Assembly (NCBI RefSeq): GCF_000269805.1
Contig: NZ_JH711482.1
Coordinates: 684,169-748,168 of the forward strand
Direction: 5' to 3'
Length of the DNA stretch: 64,000 bases
Source of the DNA: Actinomyces massiliensis 4401292
GTDB taxonomy: Bacteria; Actinomycetota; Actinomycetes; Actinomycetales; Actinomycetaceae
Both the position numbers and the translations under genes were made by a program. The notes below the pieces were generated by a model. It had not been told where the DNA came from, did not search any database, and saw nothing but the letters and a program-made list of their open reading frames with translations. Below, in pieces: positions 51,724-62,364 of this stretch. How positions within the stretch are numbered: the stretch's first letter is position 1; each line of letters opens with the position of its first letter.

Positions 51724-52872
51724 TCAAGCGCCCAATACCTGCGAGCGAATATAGTCGGAAGCACGTTGACGCTCACGGTCAAGACGTTCATGGTTGAAGG
51801 TCAGCGCCCCCCACCGAAGAGCGATTGCATCAACCTGCTCGACCGCGCGGATAAGATTATGATCAGTCCCCAGACGATTTAAAATAGCTAGAAGACGTAT
51901 ACTGCAATGAGGGGGCGGTACAGCAGCGAACTGCGTCTCGAATATGTGCGAAAAAGCAATACCGTGATATGAATCAGTGACAACGAATGACGCATTCTTA
52001 ACGAGACCGAGGAACTCCTCCACCGAAGGAGTGACGAAAGCTTTTGCGCCGGGCATGCGCATCGTCCTCCAATAATCAATCCTCACCAGGGGCAATCCGG
52101 TTATTTTCGCCATGCGGGAAGCCGCGTTTACCAGTAGTGGGTTACGATGGAGTTGGTAAACGGCAATGTAAGGACCGCTGACGAGCGGGGCGGAGGATAT
52201 CCTGCGCCAGTACTGGGAGGGAATGGCGAGCGTGGGATCCACGTGCCGCTCAGCCTCGAGACCGAGAGACATGAGATACTCCTGTGTTCGAGCCTCCCTG
52301 ACGGATAAGCCGTCGAAACGAGACAACCCTTCACGCACACGGCGCTCCTCATCCTGCGGGAGCGCCCTCATTCCAATAAACGAGGAGAATGAGAAGCGTC
52401 GAGCATCATCCGGCAGAAACGATAAGTAGAATGGTTGACCGCCTCGACCCCCCTCAATATCCCACACCCTATCGGATCCCACACAGTAAGCATCATAACC
52501 TTGGACACCCAAACGATAAAGGTCCTCGAAATAATTATAATGCTCATCGGATATCCTCGCCCTTCTCGCAAGGAAGTCGCGAAACACCGATGTTTTTTCT
52601 CTCGCCCCACGCCTCCGCATCATGGAGTACATTTGCGAGGCTAAAGGAGCATGCGAATGCGGATTTCTCGAAAAGTACCTTGATTCATCTCCCCTGACCC
52701 TCTCACGGCGAAAGTCGACCACGGTGCAGCGTGCACCGGCGCCCTCAATCAGTTTCTGAGTCGCGAGACTCTGCAGCACCGAGCCGTAGTTTCCAGAGTT
52801 GTGCACGGTCAACAGAGCCACATGCCGCAACCGATTTGCTTCGCCCACACGACTCGGGCCATTCTCGGCCAT
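51724..52872 (-). CDS. Polysaccharide pyruvyl transferase family protein
   Basis: A 382-residue protein of the CsaB/WcaK-like family, which adds ketal-linked pyruvate to cell-wall glycopolymers from PEP. Marks are HVALLTVHNSGNYGSVLQSLATQKLI at the start, YDAYCVGSDRVWDI, LSVREARTQEYLMSLGLEAERHVDPTLAI and ASFVVTDSYHGIAFSHIF near the end. The Shine-Dalgarno GGAGGAAGA before ATG 52872 decides against the upstream in-frame ATG at 52917. Codon use is less GC-biased than in neighbours, which hints at horizontal acquisition. It lies between LCP and transferase genes on the same strand. Confidence 0.85.
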   Translation of the reverse strand: MAENGPSRVGEANRLRHVALLTVHNSGNYGSVLQSLATQKLIEGAGARCTVVDFRRERVRGDESRYFSRNPHSHAPLASQMYSMMRRRGAREKTSVFRDFLARRARISDEHYNYFEDLYRLGVQGYDAYCVGSDRVWDIEGGRGGQPFYLSFLPDDARRFSFSSFIGMRALPQDEERRVREGLSRFDGLSVREARTQEYLMSLGLEAERHVDPTLAIPSQYWRRISSAPLVSGPYIAVYQLHRNPLLVNAASRMAKITGLPLVRIDYWRTMRMPGAKAFVTPSVEEFLGLVKNASFVVTDSYHGIAFSHIFETQFAAVPPPHCSIRLLAILNRLGTDHNLIRAVEQVDAIALRWGALTFNHERLDRERQRASDYIRSQVLGA

Positions 52873-53000
52873 TCTTCCTCCGCAAGTGTTGTAAGTCACG
52901 AGATGGGCGCAAATCACCCGCTCACTCCTTACGGCAACCTACGCCTCACCCACGGATGCAGGAATAACTGACTGCGCATGGCGCATGCATCGTTGTGGAA

Positions 53001-53029
53001 CGGCAACAAACAGGACGGAGCTGTTGCCG
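53001..53029 (-). terminator. Hairpin downstream of the LCP gene
   Basis: CGGCAACA (53001-53008) pairs with TGTTGCCG (53022-53029) around a 13-base loop, 90 bp beyond the LCP stop. There is no T tract. Confidence 0.5.
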
Positions 53030-53119
53030 ACGGCCGACCGCCTCGCCGCATTCTCGGCTATCAGCGCGATACGTCGTTACTAATCCGCCTCGAGGGGGTG
53101 GAGGAAGACGAGACTCACA

Positions 53120-54250
53120 TCAGTTCACCGTCGCCGGCAAAAGCTCGGCAGCATCGGGATTGGCCTCCAAATAATCCTCGACGGTATCTGTCCTGAAGGC
53201 CTCGAAGAGCGGCCCGTCCCTATCTGGGTCGAGTTCGACGATAGACTGGCCATCTTCGGACGCGCTGGCCCCTATGGCGGGCACAGTCATGAACTTGATG
53301 TTCTTGGAGCGCACTCCTCGCATTCCCAGTGCCAGACTCTGCATCTCATCGATCGTGAAACCCTCATCGACCGCCATCGTCCCGGTGACTGCATGGAGGA
53401 AGGAGTACAGCTTCTTCGGATCAGAGAGACTTCCGTTGTTCAGGACCTGGGCCACGATGGCCCGCATCCACGCCTGTTGCCTGTTGACTCTGTCGAAATC
53501 TCCATTGGGCAGTGTCTTACGTTCACGCGTATAGGCCAGGGCCTGCTCGCCATTAAGCACTTGCGCGCCGGCATTGAAATCTGTTCCTGCCAGGTTCTGC
53601 GGAGTCTTCAGATTGATCGTCACACCACCGATCTCGTCAGTCAAAGTCTTGAAAGACTCGAAGTCGGCCACTATGAAGTGGTCGATGCGAATACCCGTGA
53701 GCTGCTCAACGGTCTGGATCGTCAGAGTCGGCCCGCCGTACGAATATGCCGCGTTGATCTTGGCCTGCCCATGACCGGGAATATCCACCCAGGAATCACG
53801 CGGTATGGACATCACGGACACGCTCTTCCGATCCCCACTGACCTGCACGATCATGATCGCATCGGTACGCTGGGCGCCGATCTCCCATTGCGAGGGATCA
53901 CCCGCACTGATACGCGAATCCGTCCCGAGCACCAGGAAGTTCGTGGCGGGCTCCTGCCCCTTCTGAACCGCCTGCTGCGGGGCGCGCGTGGTCAGGCCTG
54001 CGAAAGGATCGGCGAAGGTCTCCACATTGCTGCCCAACGCATGCCTGACCCACAGGCCGGCAGCAGCGGTTCCCACAACCAGGAACAGAATCAGCCCCAG
54101 CACCGAGAACAGGGCGATCTTCCATCCACGACTGAACCGACGCGGAGAAGCGGTATCAGTGGGGGATGATACGGGTTCCGCGGGTTCTGCGGGTTCCGGA
54201 GGTGTGGCCGCCGACGACGGGGAGGGATGACGCGGGGAGGTGTCAGTCAT
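53120..54250 (-). CDS. LytR-CpsA-Psr (LCP) family glycopolymer transferase
   Basis: A 376-residue membrane-anchored protein that transfers lipid-linked glycopolymers onto peptidoglycan. A Ser/Pro/Glu-rich cytoplasmic start precedes one membrane anchor (WKIALFSVLGLILFLVVGTAAAGLWV). The LCP domain has LVLGTDSRI, AQRTDAIMIVQVSGDRKSVSVMSIPRDSWVDIPG, INAAYSYGG, GGVTINL and QALAYTRERKTLPNGDFDRVNRQQAWMRAI with the catalytic Arg and Asp residues. It heads the envelope cluster with the pyruvyl transferase and glycosyltransferase genes. ATG 54250 is used; an in-frame TTG at 54262 is less likely. Confidence 0.93.
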   Translation of the reverse strand: MTDTSPRHPSPSSAATPPEPAEPAEPVSSPTDTASPRRFSRGWKIALFSVLGLILFLVVGTAAAGLWVRHALGSNVETFADPFAGLTTRAPQQAVQKGQEPATNFLVLGTDSRISAGDPSQWEIGAQRTDAIMIVQVSGDRKSVSVMSIPRDSWVDIPGHGQAKINAAYSYGGPTLTIQTVEQLTGIRIDHFIVADFESFKTLTDEIGGVTINLKTPQNLAGTDFNAGAQVLNGEQALAYTRERKTLPNGDFDRVNRQQAWMRAIVAQVLNNGSLSDPKKLYSFLHAVTGTMAVDEGFTIDEMQSLALGMRGVRSKNIKFMTVPAIGASASEDGQSIVELDPDRDGPLFEAFRTDTVEDYLEANPDAAELLPATVN

Positions 54251-54374
54251 GCCCCTATGCAATCACCTGTTAGCGGCCTCCAGGAAGCAGGCTCGCATGT
54301 CGGAGCGATTCATTCGGGTTACGTGCTGCTGCCCGCGCTGCTGGAAACCCAGCTCAGCGCTGTGGTCGCACGGC

Positions 54375-55544
54375 TCATGCGAGCCGGTACATCCAGTTGT
54401 GCGGGTCTTCATACGTGCCGTACTGGATGCCGGTGAGGCGGTCATGAATCTCACTCGTGACGGCACTGCCCTCAATGGTCACGTCGAACCCCTCCCCCTT
54501 GAGTCGTCCCAAAGGCACAACCACGGCAGCGGTCCCGCAGGCGAAGACCTCGCGGACTCGCCCCGACTCGATGTCGCTCAGCAGGCCTTCCAAGCTGATG
54601 GTGTCCTCCACGACGCGCCGACCGGAGTCGATGAGCAGACGAATGATCGCCGAACGAGTGCTGCCCTCCAGAATCGTCCCGGTCAGATGGGGGGTGCGTA
54701 CCGTTCCATCATGATCGACGACCATGATGTTCATGCCGCCGAGCTCCTCAAGGTTGCGCTCAGTGACATCATCCAGGAAGCAGACCTGATCGCAGCCCTT
54801 GGCGGCAGCCTCCTGCTGGGGCAATAGCGAGGAGGCATAGTTGCCCCCGGTCTTGGCGAAGCCCGTGCCGCCTCGACCCGCACGGTGGAAATTCTGCGAA
54901 ACCCAGATGCTAATGGGCTTCAGACCACCGGTGAAGTACGCGCCAGAAGGCGAGGCGATGACGTAGTAGTCCACCACGTCAGCAGCACGCACGCCGAGGA
55001 AAGCCGCCGAAGCGAAGACGAAGGGACGAAGATAGAGGGACTCGCCCTCACCGGAGGGTACCCAGTGGCCATCGGCGCGCACGAGATCCACCAGCGAGGC
55101 GATGAAGTCCTCCTCCGGCAGCTCGGGCAGCGCCATCCGGCGGGCCGAGATATTGAGCCGAGCCGCGTTGTAGCGAGGCCGGAAGGTCCAAATGCTGCCA
55201 TCGGCATGACGATAGGCCTTGATGCCCTCGAAGATCTCCTGGCCGTAGTGCAGGACGGCCGCAGCCGGCGACAACGTGAGGTCTCCGTAGGCCGTGATCT
55301 CATGGTCGGTCCACCCCACACCGCGCGTCCAACGGGCGTGCGCCATGTGATCAGTGAAGACGCTCCCGAAGTGGAGGTCGGTCAGGGCCTGCACACGTTC
55401 AGCCTCACTGGCGGCCTCGGGATTGGGAGCCAGGAGGAAGCGTCCGGCAAGGTCATTGGCGTCGGGGACGGCGACAGCAGCGGCGTGGGCCAACGGCGTC
55501 TCGAGAGAGCTGGAGGTGGTTGCAGCGGCCGCGGTTTCAGGCAT
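54375..55544 (-). CDS. ilvE: Branched-chain amino-acid aminotransferase
   Basis: A 389-residue PLP enzyme interconverting Leu, Ile and Val with their keto acids. HYGQEIFEGIKAYRHADG, FRP.YNAARLN.SARRMALPELP, GFAKTGGNYASSLLPQQEA (PLP Lys region), CDQVCFLD and LEELGGMNIMVV are the type II family marks. It is leaderless-type: TAGGCT (55551-55556) 6 bases before the ATG, with TTGACG 15 bp further upstream as minus-35. Transcribed alone, next to leuB. Confidence 0.96.
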   Translation of the reverse strand: MPETAAAATTSSSLETPLAHAAAVAVPDANDLAGRFLLAPNPEAASEAERVQALTDLHFGSVFTDHMAHARWTRGVGWTDHEITAYGDLTLSPAAAVLHYGQEIFEGIKAYRHADGSIWTFRPRYNAARLNISARRMALPELPEEDFIASLVDLVRADGHWVPSGEGESLYLRPFVFASAAFLGVRAADVVDYYVIASPSGAYFTGGLKPISIWVSQNFHRAGRGGTGFAKTGGNYASSLLPQQEAAAKGCDQVCFLDDVTERNLEELGGMNIMVVDHDGTVRTPHLTGTILEGSTRSAIIRLLIDSGRRVVEDTISLEGLLSDIESGRVREVFACGTAAVVVPLGRLKGEGFDVTIEGSAVTSEIHDRLTGIQYGTYEDPHNWMYRLA

Positions 55545-55722
55545 GGCGGCAGCCTACCGCCGTGCTCACGGCGTCAAATGGCTCTTCTCGCATACTGACC
55601 GTTCCCGAGCGCCCTGATTCGGGGCCGACCACCGGATTCCGGCGTGAACTATGGATCGGATAACAGGCGCGAGTCCGAGCCCACGCCCACCGGACGACCT
55701 CCAAAGGCGGCGAGGAACCGAT

Positions 55723-56793
55723 TCAGGCCCGAAGTCCTGCGGTGATCGCATCACCGATCTCGCTCGTGGAACGGACCAGCGGTGTTCCAGCCGCGTTGGC
55801 CGCCGCTCGTGCAGCCATGTCGGCATCGACGGCGGCATGTACGCGAGCAGCGGGACCGGGCTGCCCGATGTGCTCCAGCAGCATAGCGACTGCGCTGATG
55901 GTGGCGGTTGGATCGGCCTTGCCCTGCCCGGCGATGTCCGGTGCGGAGCCGTGAACGGGCTCGAACATGGAGGGGAAGGCCCGGTCGGGATTGATGTTGC
56001 CTGAAGCGGACAGGCCGATGCCGCCGGTGACGGCGCCGGCCTCGTCGGTGAGAATGTCGCCGAAGAGGTTGTCAGTCACGATGACGTCGAAGCGGCCGGG
56101 ATCAGTGACCAGATAGATGGTGGCGGCATCAACGTGGTTGTAGTCCACGGACACCTCGGGGTACTCGGCTCCCACGGCCTCAACGGTACGGCGCCACAGG
56201 TGGCCGGCATTGACGAGGACGTTGTGCTTGTGGACTAGCGTCAGATGCCTGGCAGGACGCTTCTGAGCCTGCTCGAAGGCGTAACGCACAAGGCGCTCCA
56301 CCCCGTAGGCCGTGTTGACGCTCACCTCGGTGGCGATCTCTTGCGGGGTGCCCGCGCGGACCGCTCCCCCGTTGCCGCAATAGAGGCCCTCTGTACCCTC
56401 ACGCACGACCAGGAAATCAATATCACCGGGAGCGGCCAGCGGTGTGGGCACACCCGGGTAGTACTTGGATGGACGCAGATTGACGTAGTGATCTAGGGCG
56501 AAACGCAGACGCAGCAGTAGACCGCGCTCGAGTATGCCGGAGGGGACCGAGGGGTCGCCGACAGCACCCAGGAGGATGACATCCTGGTCTTTGATCGCCT
56601 CAAGATCGGCGTCGGTGAGCGTGTCTCCAGTGCGGTGCCAACGGTCGGCACCAAGGTCGAAAGCGGTCGCGACGATCTCGGTATCCGTTCCCTCCAGGGC
56701 GGCGTCCAGAACCTTGAGCCCCTCGGGCACGACTTCCTTGCCGATACCGTCACCTGGGATCACTGCGAGCTTGATGATCTGCTTGTGCGTCAT
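55723..56793 (-). CDS. leuB: 3-Isopropylmalate dehydrogenase
   Basis: A 356-residue NAD-dependent decarboxylating dehydrogenase in leucine synthesis. [74 protein letters not shown] and [31 protein letters not shown] are all conserved. ATG 56793 is chosen over an in-frame start at 56904 because TACCCT (56800-56805) lies 6 bases upstream. Two 15-bp direct repeats stand about 65-95 bp upstream. leuA, leuC and leuD are not in this window. Confidence 0.96.
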   Translation of the reverse strand: MTHKQIIKLAVIPGDGIGKEVVPEGLKVLDAALEGTDTEIVATAFDLGADRWHRTGDTLTDADLEAIKDQDVILLGAVGDPSVPSGILERGLLLRLRFALDHYVNLRPSKYYPGVPTPLAAPGDIDFLVVREGTEGLYCGNGGAVRAGTPQEIATEVSVNTAYGVERLVRYAFEQAQKRPARHLTLVHKHNVLVNAGHLWRRTVEAVGAEYPEVSVDYNHVDAATIYLVTDPGRFDVIVTDNLFGDILTDEAGAVTGGIGLSASGNINPDRAFPSMFEPVHGSAPDIAGQGKADPTATISAVAMLLEHIGQPGPAARVHAAVDADMAARAAANAAGTPLVRSTSEIGDAITAGLRA

Positions 56794-56855
56794 GCTCACA
56801 GGGTACGGAAGCGAACCAGATCGCGAGACGAGGGGTCCGCATACTGGCGAATCTC

Positions 56856-56888
56856 TCAGTGATGTCAGTACTGTCAGTGATGTCAGTA
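56856..56888. repeat. 18-bp-period direct repeat upstream of leuB
   Basis: TCAGTGATGTCAGTA occurs at 56856-56870 and again at 56874-56888. Each copy contains TCAGT twice. The position, just upstream of the leuB promoter, suggests tandem regulator sites. Confidence 0.5.
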
Positions 56889-56938
56889 ATGGCGGCGTTC
56901 TCACCGCCCCGGGTCAGGCCCGGTCTATGTGATTAATG

Positions 56939-56974
56939 GGCGTCCCCGGCAGCGGGAATGCTGCCGGGGACGCC
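56939..56974 (-). terminator. Terminator of the ilvBNC operon
   Basis: Perfect 15-bp arms (56939-56953 and 56960-56974) with a 6-base loop, 57 bp beyond the ilvC stop. The stem is the strongest in this part of the window. Only short A/T sequence follows. Confidence 0.75.
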
Positions 56975-57030
56975 GTATACGGTCAACGCTGTGCGCTCAG
57001 ACCGATGGGATTGCGATGAACCCCGGTCTC

Positions 57031-58071
<1,041 letters not shown>

Positions 58072-58584
58072 TCACTTCTCCTTGAGTTGATCTGTGATGG
58101 ATCGCGGCCCGCGCGTAATGGCGACGGCACCGGACTGGACAATCTCCTTGACCCCGTAGGGACCAAGAGATTCCAGCAGTGCCCTGACCTTCGACTCCGA
58201 ACCGACTGTCTCGATGATCACCGAGGTCGGGGACACGTCGACAACGTGAGCACGGAAGAGATCGACGATCTGCAGCACTGCGGTGCGATTGGAATCATCG
58301 GCGCGCACCTTGATGAGGAAGAGCTCGCGGCCCACGGACGTGGCCGGATCGAGCTCGACGATCTTGAGCACATTGACTAGTTTATTGAGTTGCTTGGTCA
58401 CCTGCTCCATGGCAGGTCCCTCGGCATCAGCAATCACCGTGATACGCGAGACGTCCTCGTGCTCGGTGGGCCCTACTGCCAGGGAGTGAATATTGAAGCC
58501 GCGGCGGGTGAACAGCGCCGAGACGCGCGTGAGCACGCCGGGCTTGTTCTCCACCAGGACGGACAGCGTGTGCTTCTCGCTCAC
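58072..58584 (-). CDS. ilvN: Acetolactate synthase regulatory (small) subunit
   Basis: A 170-residue subunit. The N-terminal ACT domain (HTLSVLVENKPGVLTRVSALFTRRGFNIHSLAVGPTEHEDVSRITVI) binds valine for feedback inhibition. A second ACT-like C-terminal domain ends VAITRGPRSITDQLKEK. Four bases separate it from ilvB. It partners the large subunit. Confidence 0.97.
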   Translation of the reverse strand: MSEKHTLSVLVENKPGVLTRVSALFTRRGFNIHSLAVGPTEHEDVSRITVIADAEGPAMEQVTKQLNKLVNVLKIVELDPATSVGRELFLIKVRADDSNRTAVLQIVDLFRAHVVDVSPTSVIIETVGSESKVRALLESLGPYGVKEIVQSGAVAITRGPRSITDQLKEK

Positions 58585-58588
58585 GGTC

Positions 58589-60382
58589 TCACTCCTCTTC
58601 CCACGTGGGGCTCATGCCCCGAGCGTGCTGAATCTCGTCATTGGACACGCCTGCGGCCACCATCGGCCACACCTGAGCGTCCGCGGAGACGATGAAGTCG
58701 ATGACGACGGGGCGGTCGTTGATGGCATTGGCCTGGGCGATGATGTCATTGAGGTCCTCGAGCCGTTCGCAGCGCAAGGCGACGGCCCCGTACGCTTCTG
58801 CCATCTTCACGAAATCGGGGACGCGCTGAGTGCCGGCCCCGGTATGCAGGTCGGTGTTGGAATAGCGCTGCCCGTAGAACAGCGTCTGCCACTGCCTCAC
58901 CATGCCCAGTGAGGAGTTGTTGATAATGGCCACCTTGATCGGAATGTTGTTGAGCGTGCAGGTGGCCAGCTCCTGGTTGGTCATCTGGAAACAGCCGTCG
59001 CCGTCGATAAGCCAGACCGGACGATCCGGGCACGCCTCCTTGGCGCCCATGGCTGCCGGAACTCCGTAGCCCATAGTGCCCGCACCCGCACTGGTCAGCC
59101 AGGAGCGCGGCCGGAAGAAGTGCAGGTAATGGGCCGCCCACATCTGATGCTGGCCGACTCCAGTGACCCAGATGGCATCCTCGCCGGCGGCTTTGTCCAG
59201 ATGAGTGATGACCTCCTGAGGCTGAAGAAGGCCGTCATCCGTATCGGTCCAGCCAGTGGGATAAGTGGCGCGGATATGGGCGACCTCGGTGAGCCACTGG
59301 TCGATCTCGGTCCGCGGCTCCTCGGAGAACTGCGCGCGACAGGCTGCGGCGAGTGCGGGGACAACGTCGATCAGATCACCGACGATCGGCACATCCGCAG
59401 TACGGACCTTGGAGATCTCGGCCGGATCGATGTCGACATGGACGATCGTGGCGCGGCGCGCGAAGGTATCCGGTTTGCCGGTGACGCGATCATCGAAGCG
59501 GGCGCCGAGGGTGACAATGACGTCAGCGCGCTGGAGGGCGCCGACGGCGGCCACAGTGCCGTGCATCCCGGGCATTCCCAGATTGAGCGGGTGATCCGTG
59601 GGCATGACGTCAAGCGCCGTGAGCGTCGTCACGAAAGGGGCGCCGATGACGTCGATCAGCTCGGTGAGTTGATTAGTTGGAACCCCCGCACGGTTCAATC
59701 CGCCGCCGAGATAGAGCACTGGCCGTTCTGCAGCGCTAATGACCTCGGCGGCCTGAGCGACACGACGCTGGTTCGGTTTTCCCGGCGGGGTGTAGCCGCG
59801 CAGATTGACCTTGCTCGGCCACCGGAACTCGACCATGCCCTCCTGAGCGTTCTTGGTGACGTCGATCAGAACGGGGCCCGGGCGACCAGTTGCGGCTATG
59901 TGGAAGGCCTCGGCCACACGCACGGGAATCTCCTCAGGCGTGGTGACGAGGAAAGAATGCTTGACGAAAGGCATCGTCGCACCGACGATGTCGGCCTCCT
60001 GGAAGGCATCGGTGCCAATCGCTTTGACGCCCACCTGACCGGTGATCGCCACAAGCGGCACGGAATCCATGTGGGCATCGGCAATGGCAGTAACCAGGTT
60101 TGTGGCTCCGGGGCCCGAGGTGACCACACACACGCCCGGTTTGCCGGTGACCATGGCATACCCCTGAGCAGCATGTCCGGCACCCTGCTCATGGCGCACG
60201 AGTATATGACGAATCTTCTCGCTGGCGAGCAGAGGGTCGTAGAAGGGCAGAATGGCCCCACCGGGCATGCCGAAGATATCGGTGACGCCGACCTTCTCCA
60301 ACGCTCGTACAAGTGCTTGAGCGCCTGTCATCAGCAGGCGGTCCTGCGGCTCCTGGGCCGAGGGAGTGCTGCCGCGCGCCAT
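58589..60382 (-). CDS. ilvB: Acetolactate synthase catalytic (large) subunit
   Basis: A 597-residue ThDP enzyme that condenses pyruvate with pyruvate or 2-oxobutyrate. [54 protein letters not shown] (ThDP Glu region), the FAD-binding middle and the ThDP motif [40 protein letters not shown] are all present. ATG 60382 is preceded by AGGAGGTCGGAGG, which decides against an in-frame ATG at 60496. First gene of ilvBNC. Confidence 0.97.
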   Translation of the reverse strand: MARGSTPSAQEPQDRLLMTGAQALVRALEKVGVTDIFGMPGGAILPFYDPLLASEKIRHILVRHEQGAGHAAQGYAMVTGKPGVCVVTSGPGATNLVTAIADAHMDSVPLVAITGQVGVKAIGTDAFQEADIVGATMPFVKHSFLVTTPEEIPVRVAEAFHIAATGRPGPVLIDVTKNAQEGMVEFRWPSKVNLRGYTPPGKPNQRRVAQAAEVISAAERPVLYLGGGLNRAGVPTNQLTELIDVIGAPFVTTLTALDVMPTDHPLNLGMPGMHGTVAAVGALQRADVIVTLGARFDDRVTGKPDTFARRATIVHVDIDPAEISKVRTADVPIVGDLIDVVPALAAACRAQFSEEPRTEIDQWLTEVAHIRATYPTGWTDTDDGLLQPQEVITHLDKAAGEDAIWVTGVGQHQMWAAHYLHFFRPRSWLTSAGAGTMGYGVPAAMGAKEACPDRPVWLIDGDGCFQMTNQELATCTLNNIPIKVAIINNSSLGMVRQWQTLFYGQRYSNTDLHTGAGTQRVPDFVKMAEAYGAVALRCERLEDLNDIIAQANAINDRPVVIDFIVSADAQVWPMVAAGVSNDEIQHARGMSPTWEEE

Positions 60383-60402
60383 CCTCCGACCTCCTCTCTG
60401 TG

Positions 60403-60466
60403 CGATCTGTGCGATCGGAACCGGCCTTGCGGCCGGCTGATCCCAACCGTAGGTGGTCTCAGGATA
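60403..60466 (-). promoter_or_regulatory. ilvB promoter and leader hairpin
   Basis: TATCCT (minus strand, 60461-60466) is a likely minus-10. The leader then has a GGCCGG-GCAA-CCGGCC hairpin (60421-60436) and a tandem CTGTGCGAT repeat (plus-strand reading, 60403-60420). No branched-chain-rich leader peptide is seen. Confidence 0.45.
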
Positions 60467-60654
60467 CGAGTCGAACGACCGAAGGATTTGTCCCACATCG
60501 TGGAATCACGGACCGCGCAAGGCCTCTCCTCCGGCGCCTCACATGCCTCCGTACCGGACGGACACGGGACGACCGATGCCGGAGCTAAACTGTTTCCTCA
60601 GTACATACTCGCGCTGCGCGCCGACGAGCAGCAGTTCCGGAAGGCTTCTCACTC

Positions 60655-62268
60655 GTGGTCATCGGTCTCCTTCACCACCTGGCCGAGAACTCCGTTCTCG
60701 TCCTGTTCCTGCTCATAGGGCTGGGCATGCTCGTTGGGCGCGCCAAGGTCAAGGGGGTGAGCCTGGGCGCCGCAGCCGTGCTATTCGCAGGCATCGCCCT
60801 GGCTGCGGCGGGCGTCTCCAAAGGCGTTATCGTCGAAGTGCCAGCACCGCTGGGAACGCTGGGTCTGGCGATTTTCACCTTCGCAATTGGCATTCAGTCC
60901 GGCCCCAACTTCTTCCATGTCATCCGTAATGCTGTAGGGCCGCTGGCCCTGATGCTCATGATGTTCATCATCGCGGCATTCGCCGGCCTCGGCATCGGAC
61001 GCGCTCTGGGGATGAGCGCCCCGATGATCGCCGGCACCTACGCCGGCGCGATCACCAATACTCCCGCCCTGGCAGCAGCGGGCAACGCGGCCACACTCGC
61101 CGAATACCCCGACGGCGCTGCGATCGCCACCGTGGGCTATGCGGTCGCCTACCTCTACGGCGTCATCGGCATGCTGTTCTTCTGCCTCTTGTCGCTGCGC
61201 TACCGCCGCAGCGACAAGGACAAGCCCTCTCCCCTGGTCAACCGCACCATCCGCGTCGAACGCTCCGACGGCCCCATGATCGGCGACATCGCCGAGCCGA
61301 TCTCGGGAGAACTGAAGTTCTCGCGTCTTCGCCGAGGCGAGCAGGGCCCCATCACGCGGCCAGCACGTGAGGACAAGCTTTTCAAGGAGGATCTGGTCAC
61401 CGTCGTGGGAACCCAGGACGCCGTCAACCAGGTCATCACGGCCCTCGGGCACGGCTCCTCCCATTCCCTGATCGAGGACCGCAAGTACCTCGATTTCCGA
61501 CGGATCACGGTTTCAGACCCCAGACTCGCCGGCCACACGGTCTCCGAGCTCGATATCGACCACAAGTTCGGCGCGACAATCTCCCGTGTCCGCCGCGGCG
61601 ACACGGATATGGTGGGCACACCCGACCTGGTCCTTCAGCAGGGCGATCGTGTACGCGTCGTGGCGCCCACGGGGCGCATAGCGGAGATATCGAAGTTCTT
61701 CGGCGACTCCTCGCGAGGCCTGTCCTCAATCAACCCGATCGCCCTCGGCCTGGGCATGGCGGCGGGCATCATCATCGGCGAGTGGAAATTCCTCACGCCC
61801 ACTGGTGCGACTTTCTCCATTGGATCAGCTGCGGGCACACTGATCATTGGGCTGATATTCGGAAAGATCGGCCGCATTAGAAATTTCGTGACCGCTATGC
61901 CATTCACCGCCACGGCGGTGCTCAGCGAACTCGGGCTGCTCATCTTCCTGGCCCAGGCAGGCACCAAGGCCGGTGGGCAGATCGCCAGCGCCTTCAACGG
62001 CGATGACTGGTGGAAGATCCTTCTCACAGGCTTCATCATGACCACCATTGTGGGTCTGGGCCTGTACAGCTCGATGCGCTGGATCGTGAAGATGGGCGGC
62101 ACACGGTTGTCCGGTCTCCTGGGAGGCGCGCAAACCCAACCCGCCATTCTGGCTTTCGCTAATGAGCGGACCGGAGCAGACCCGCGGGTGGCCCTGGGCT
62201 ACGCCATGGTCTATCCGGTGGCCATGATCGTGAAGATCTTCATCGCCCAGGTGCTCGGCGGCCTATGA
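60655..62268 (+). CDS. AspT/YidE-family membrane exchanger with RCK_C domains
   Basis: A 537-residue transporter of the aspartate:alanine exchanger family. Hydrophobic halves (residues about 5-180 and 365-537) flank a cytoplasmic part with two RCK_C-like units (LFKEDLVTVVGTQDAV and DLVLQQGDRVRVVAPTGRIAEISKFFGD). GTYAGAITNTPALAAAG in the first half and GLLIFLAQAGTKAG plus GGAQTQPAILAFANE in the second are the paired family signatures. GTG start, with TAAACT about 60 bp upstream as a possible minus-10. It is divergent from ilvB. Substrate not determined; an amino or dicarboxylic acid is likely. Confidence 0.88.
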   Translation: MVIGLLHHLAENSVLVLFLLIGLGMLVGRAKVKGVSLGAAAVLFAGIALAAAGVSKGVIVEVPAPLGTLGLAIFTFAIGIQSGPNFFHVIRNAVGPLALMLMMFIIAAFAGLGIGRALGMSAPMIAGTYAGAITNTPALAAAGNAATLAEYPDGAAIATVGYAVAYLYGVIGMLFFCLLSLRYRRSDKDKPSPLVNRTIRVERSDGPMIGDIAEPISGELKFSRLRRGEQGPITRPAREDKLFKEDLVTVVGTQDAVNQVITALGHGSSHSLIEDRKYLDFRRITVSDPRLAGHTVSELDIDHKFGATISRVRRGDTDMVGTPDLVLQQGDRVRVVAPTGRIAEISKFFGDSSRGLSSINPIALGLGMAAGIIIGEWKFLTPTGATFSIGSAAGTLIIGLIFGKIGRIRNFVTAMPFTATAVLSELGLLIFLAQAGTKAGGQIASAFNGDDWWKILLTGFIMTTIVGLGLYSSMRWIVKMGGTRLSGLLGGAQTQPAILAFANERTGADPRVALGYAMVYPVAMIVKIFIAQVLGGL

Positions 62269-62364
62269 GCGAAGCACGCTCTGCATATCACAGGGGAACG
62301 GAGCGATCAGGCAAGCAGTGATTAAGTAACGACGGAGAAATCTGGAAAATTCTGATGGGAAACC

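Noticed and set aside
60383-60654. ilvB attenuator with a branched-chain leader peptide, or a T-box
   Set aside because: The only short leader frame I find has no run of Ile, Leu or Val codons, and no T-box sequence or specifier stem is visible; only a small hairpin is present.
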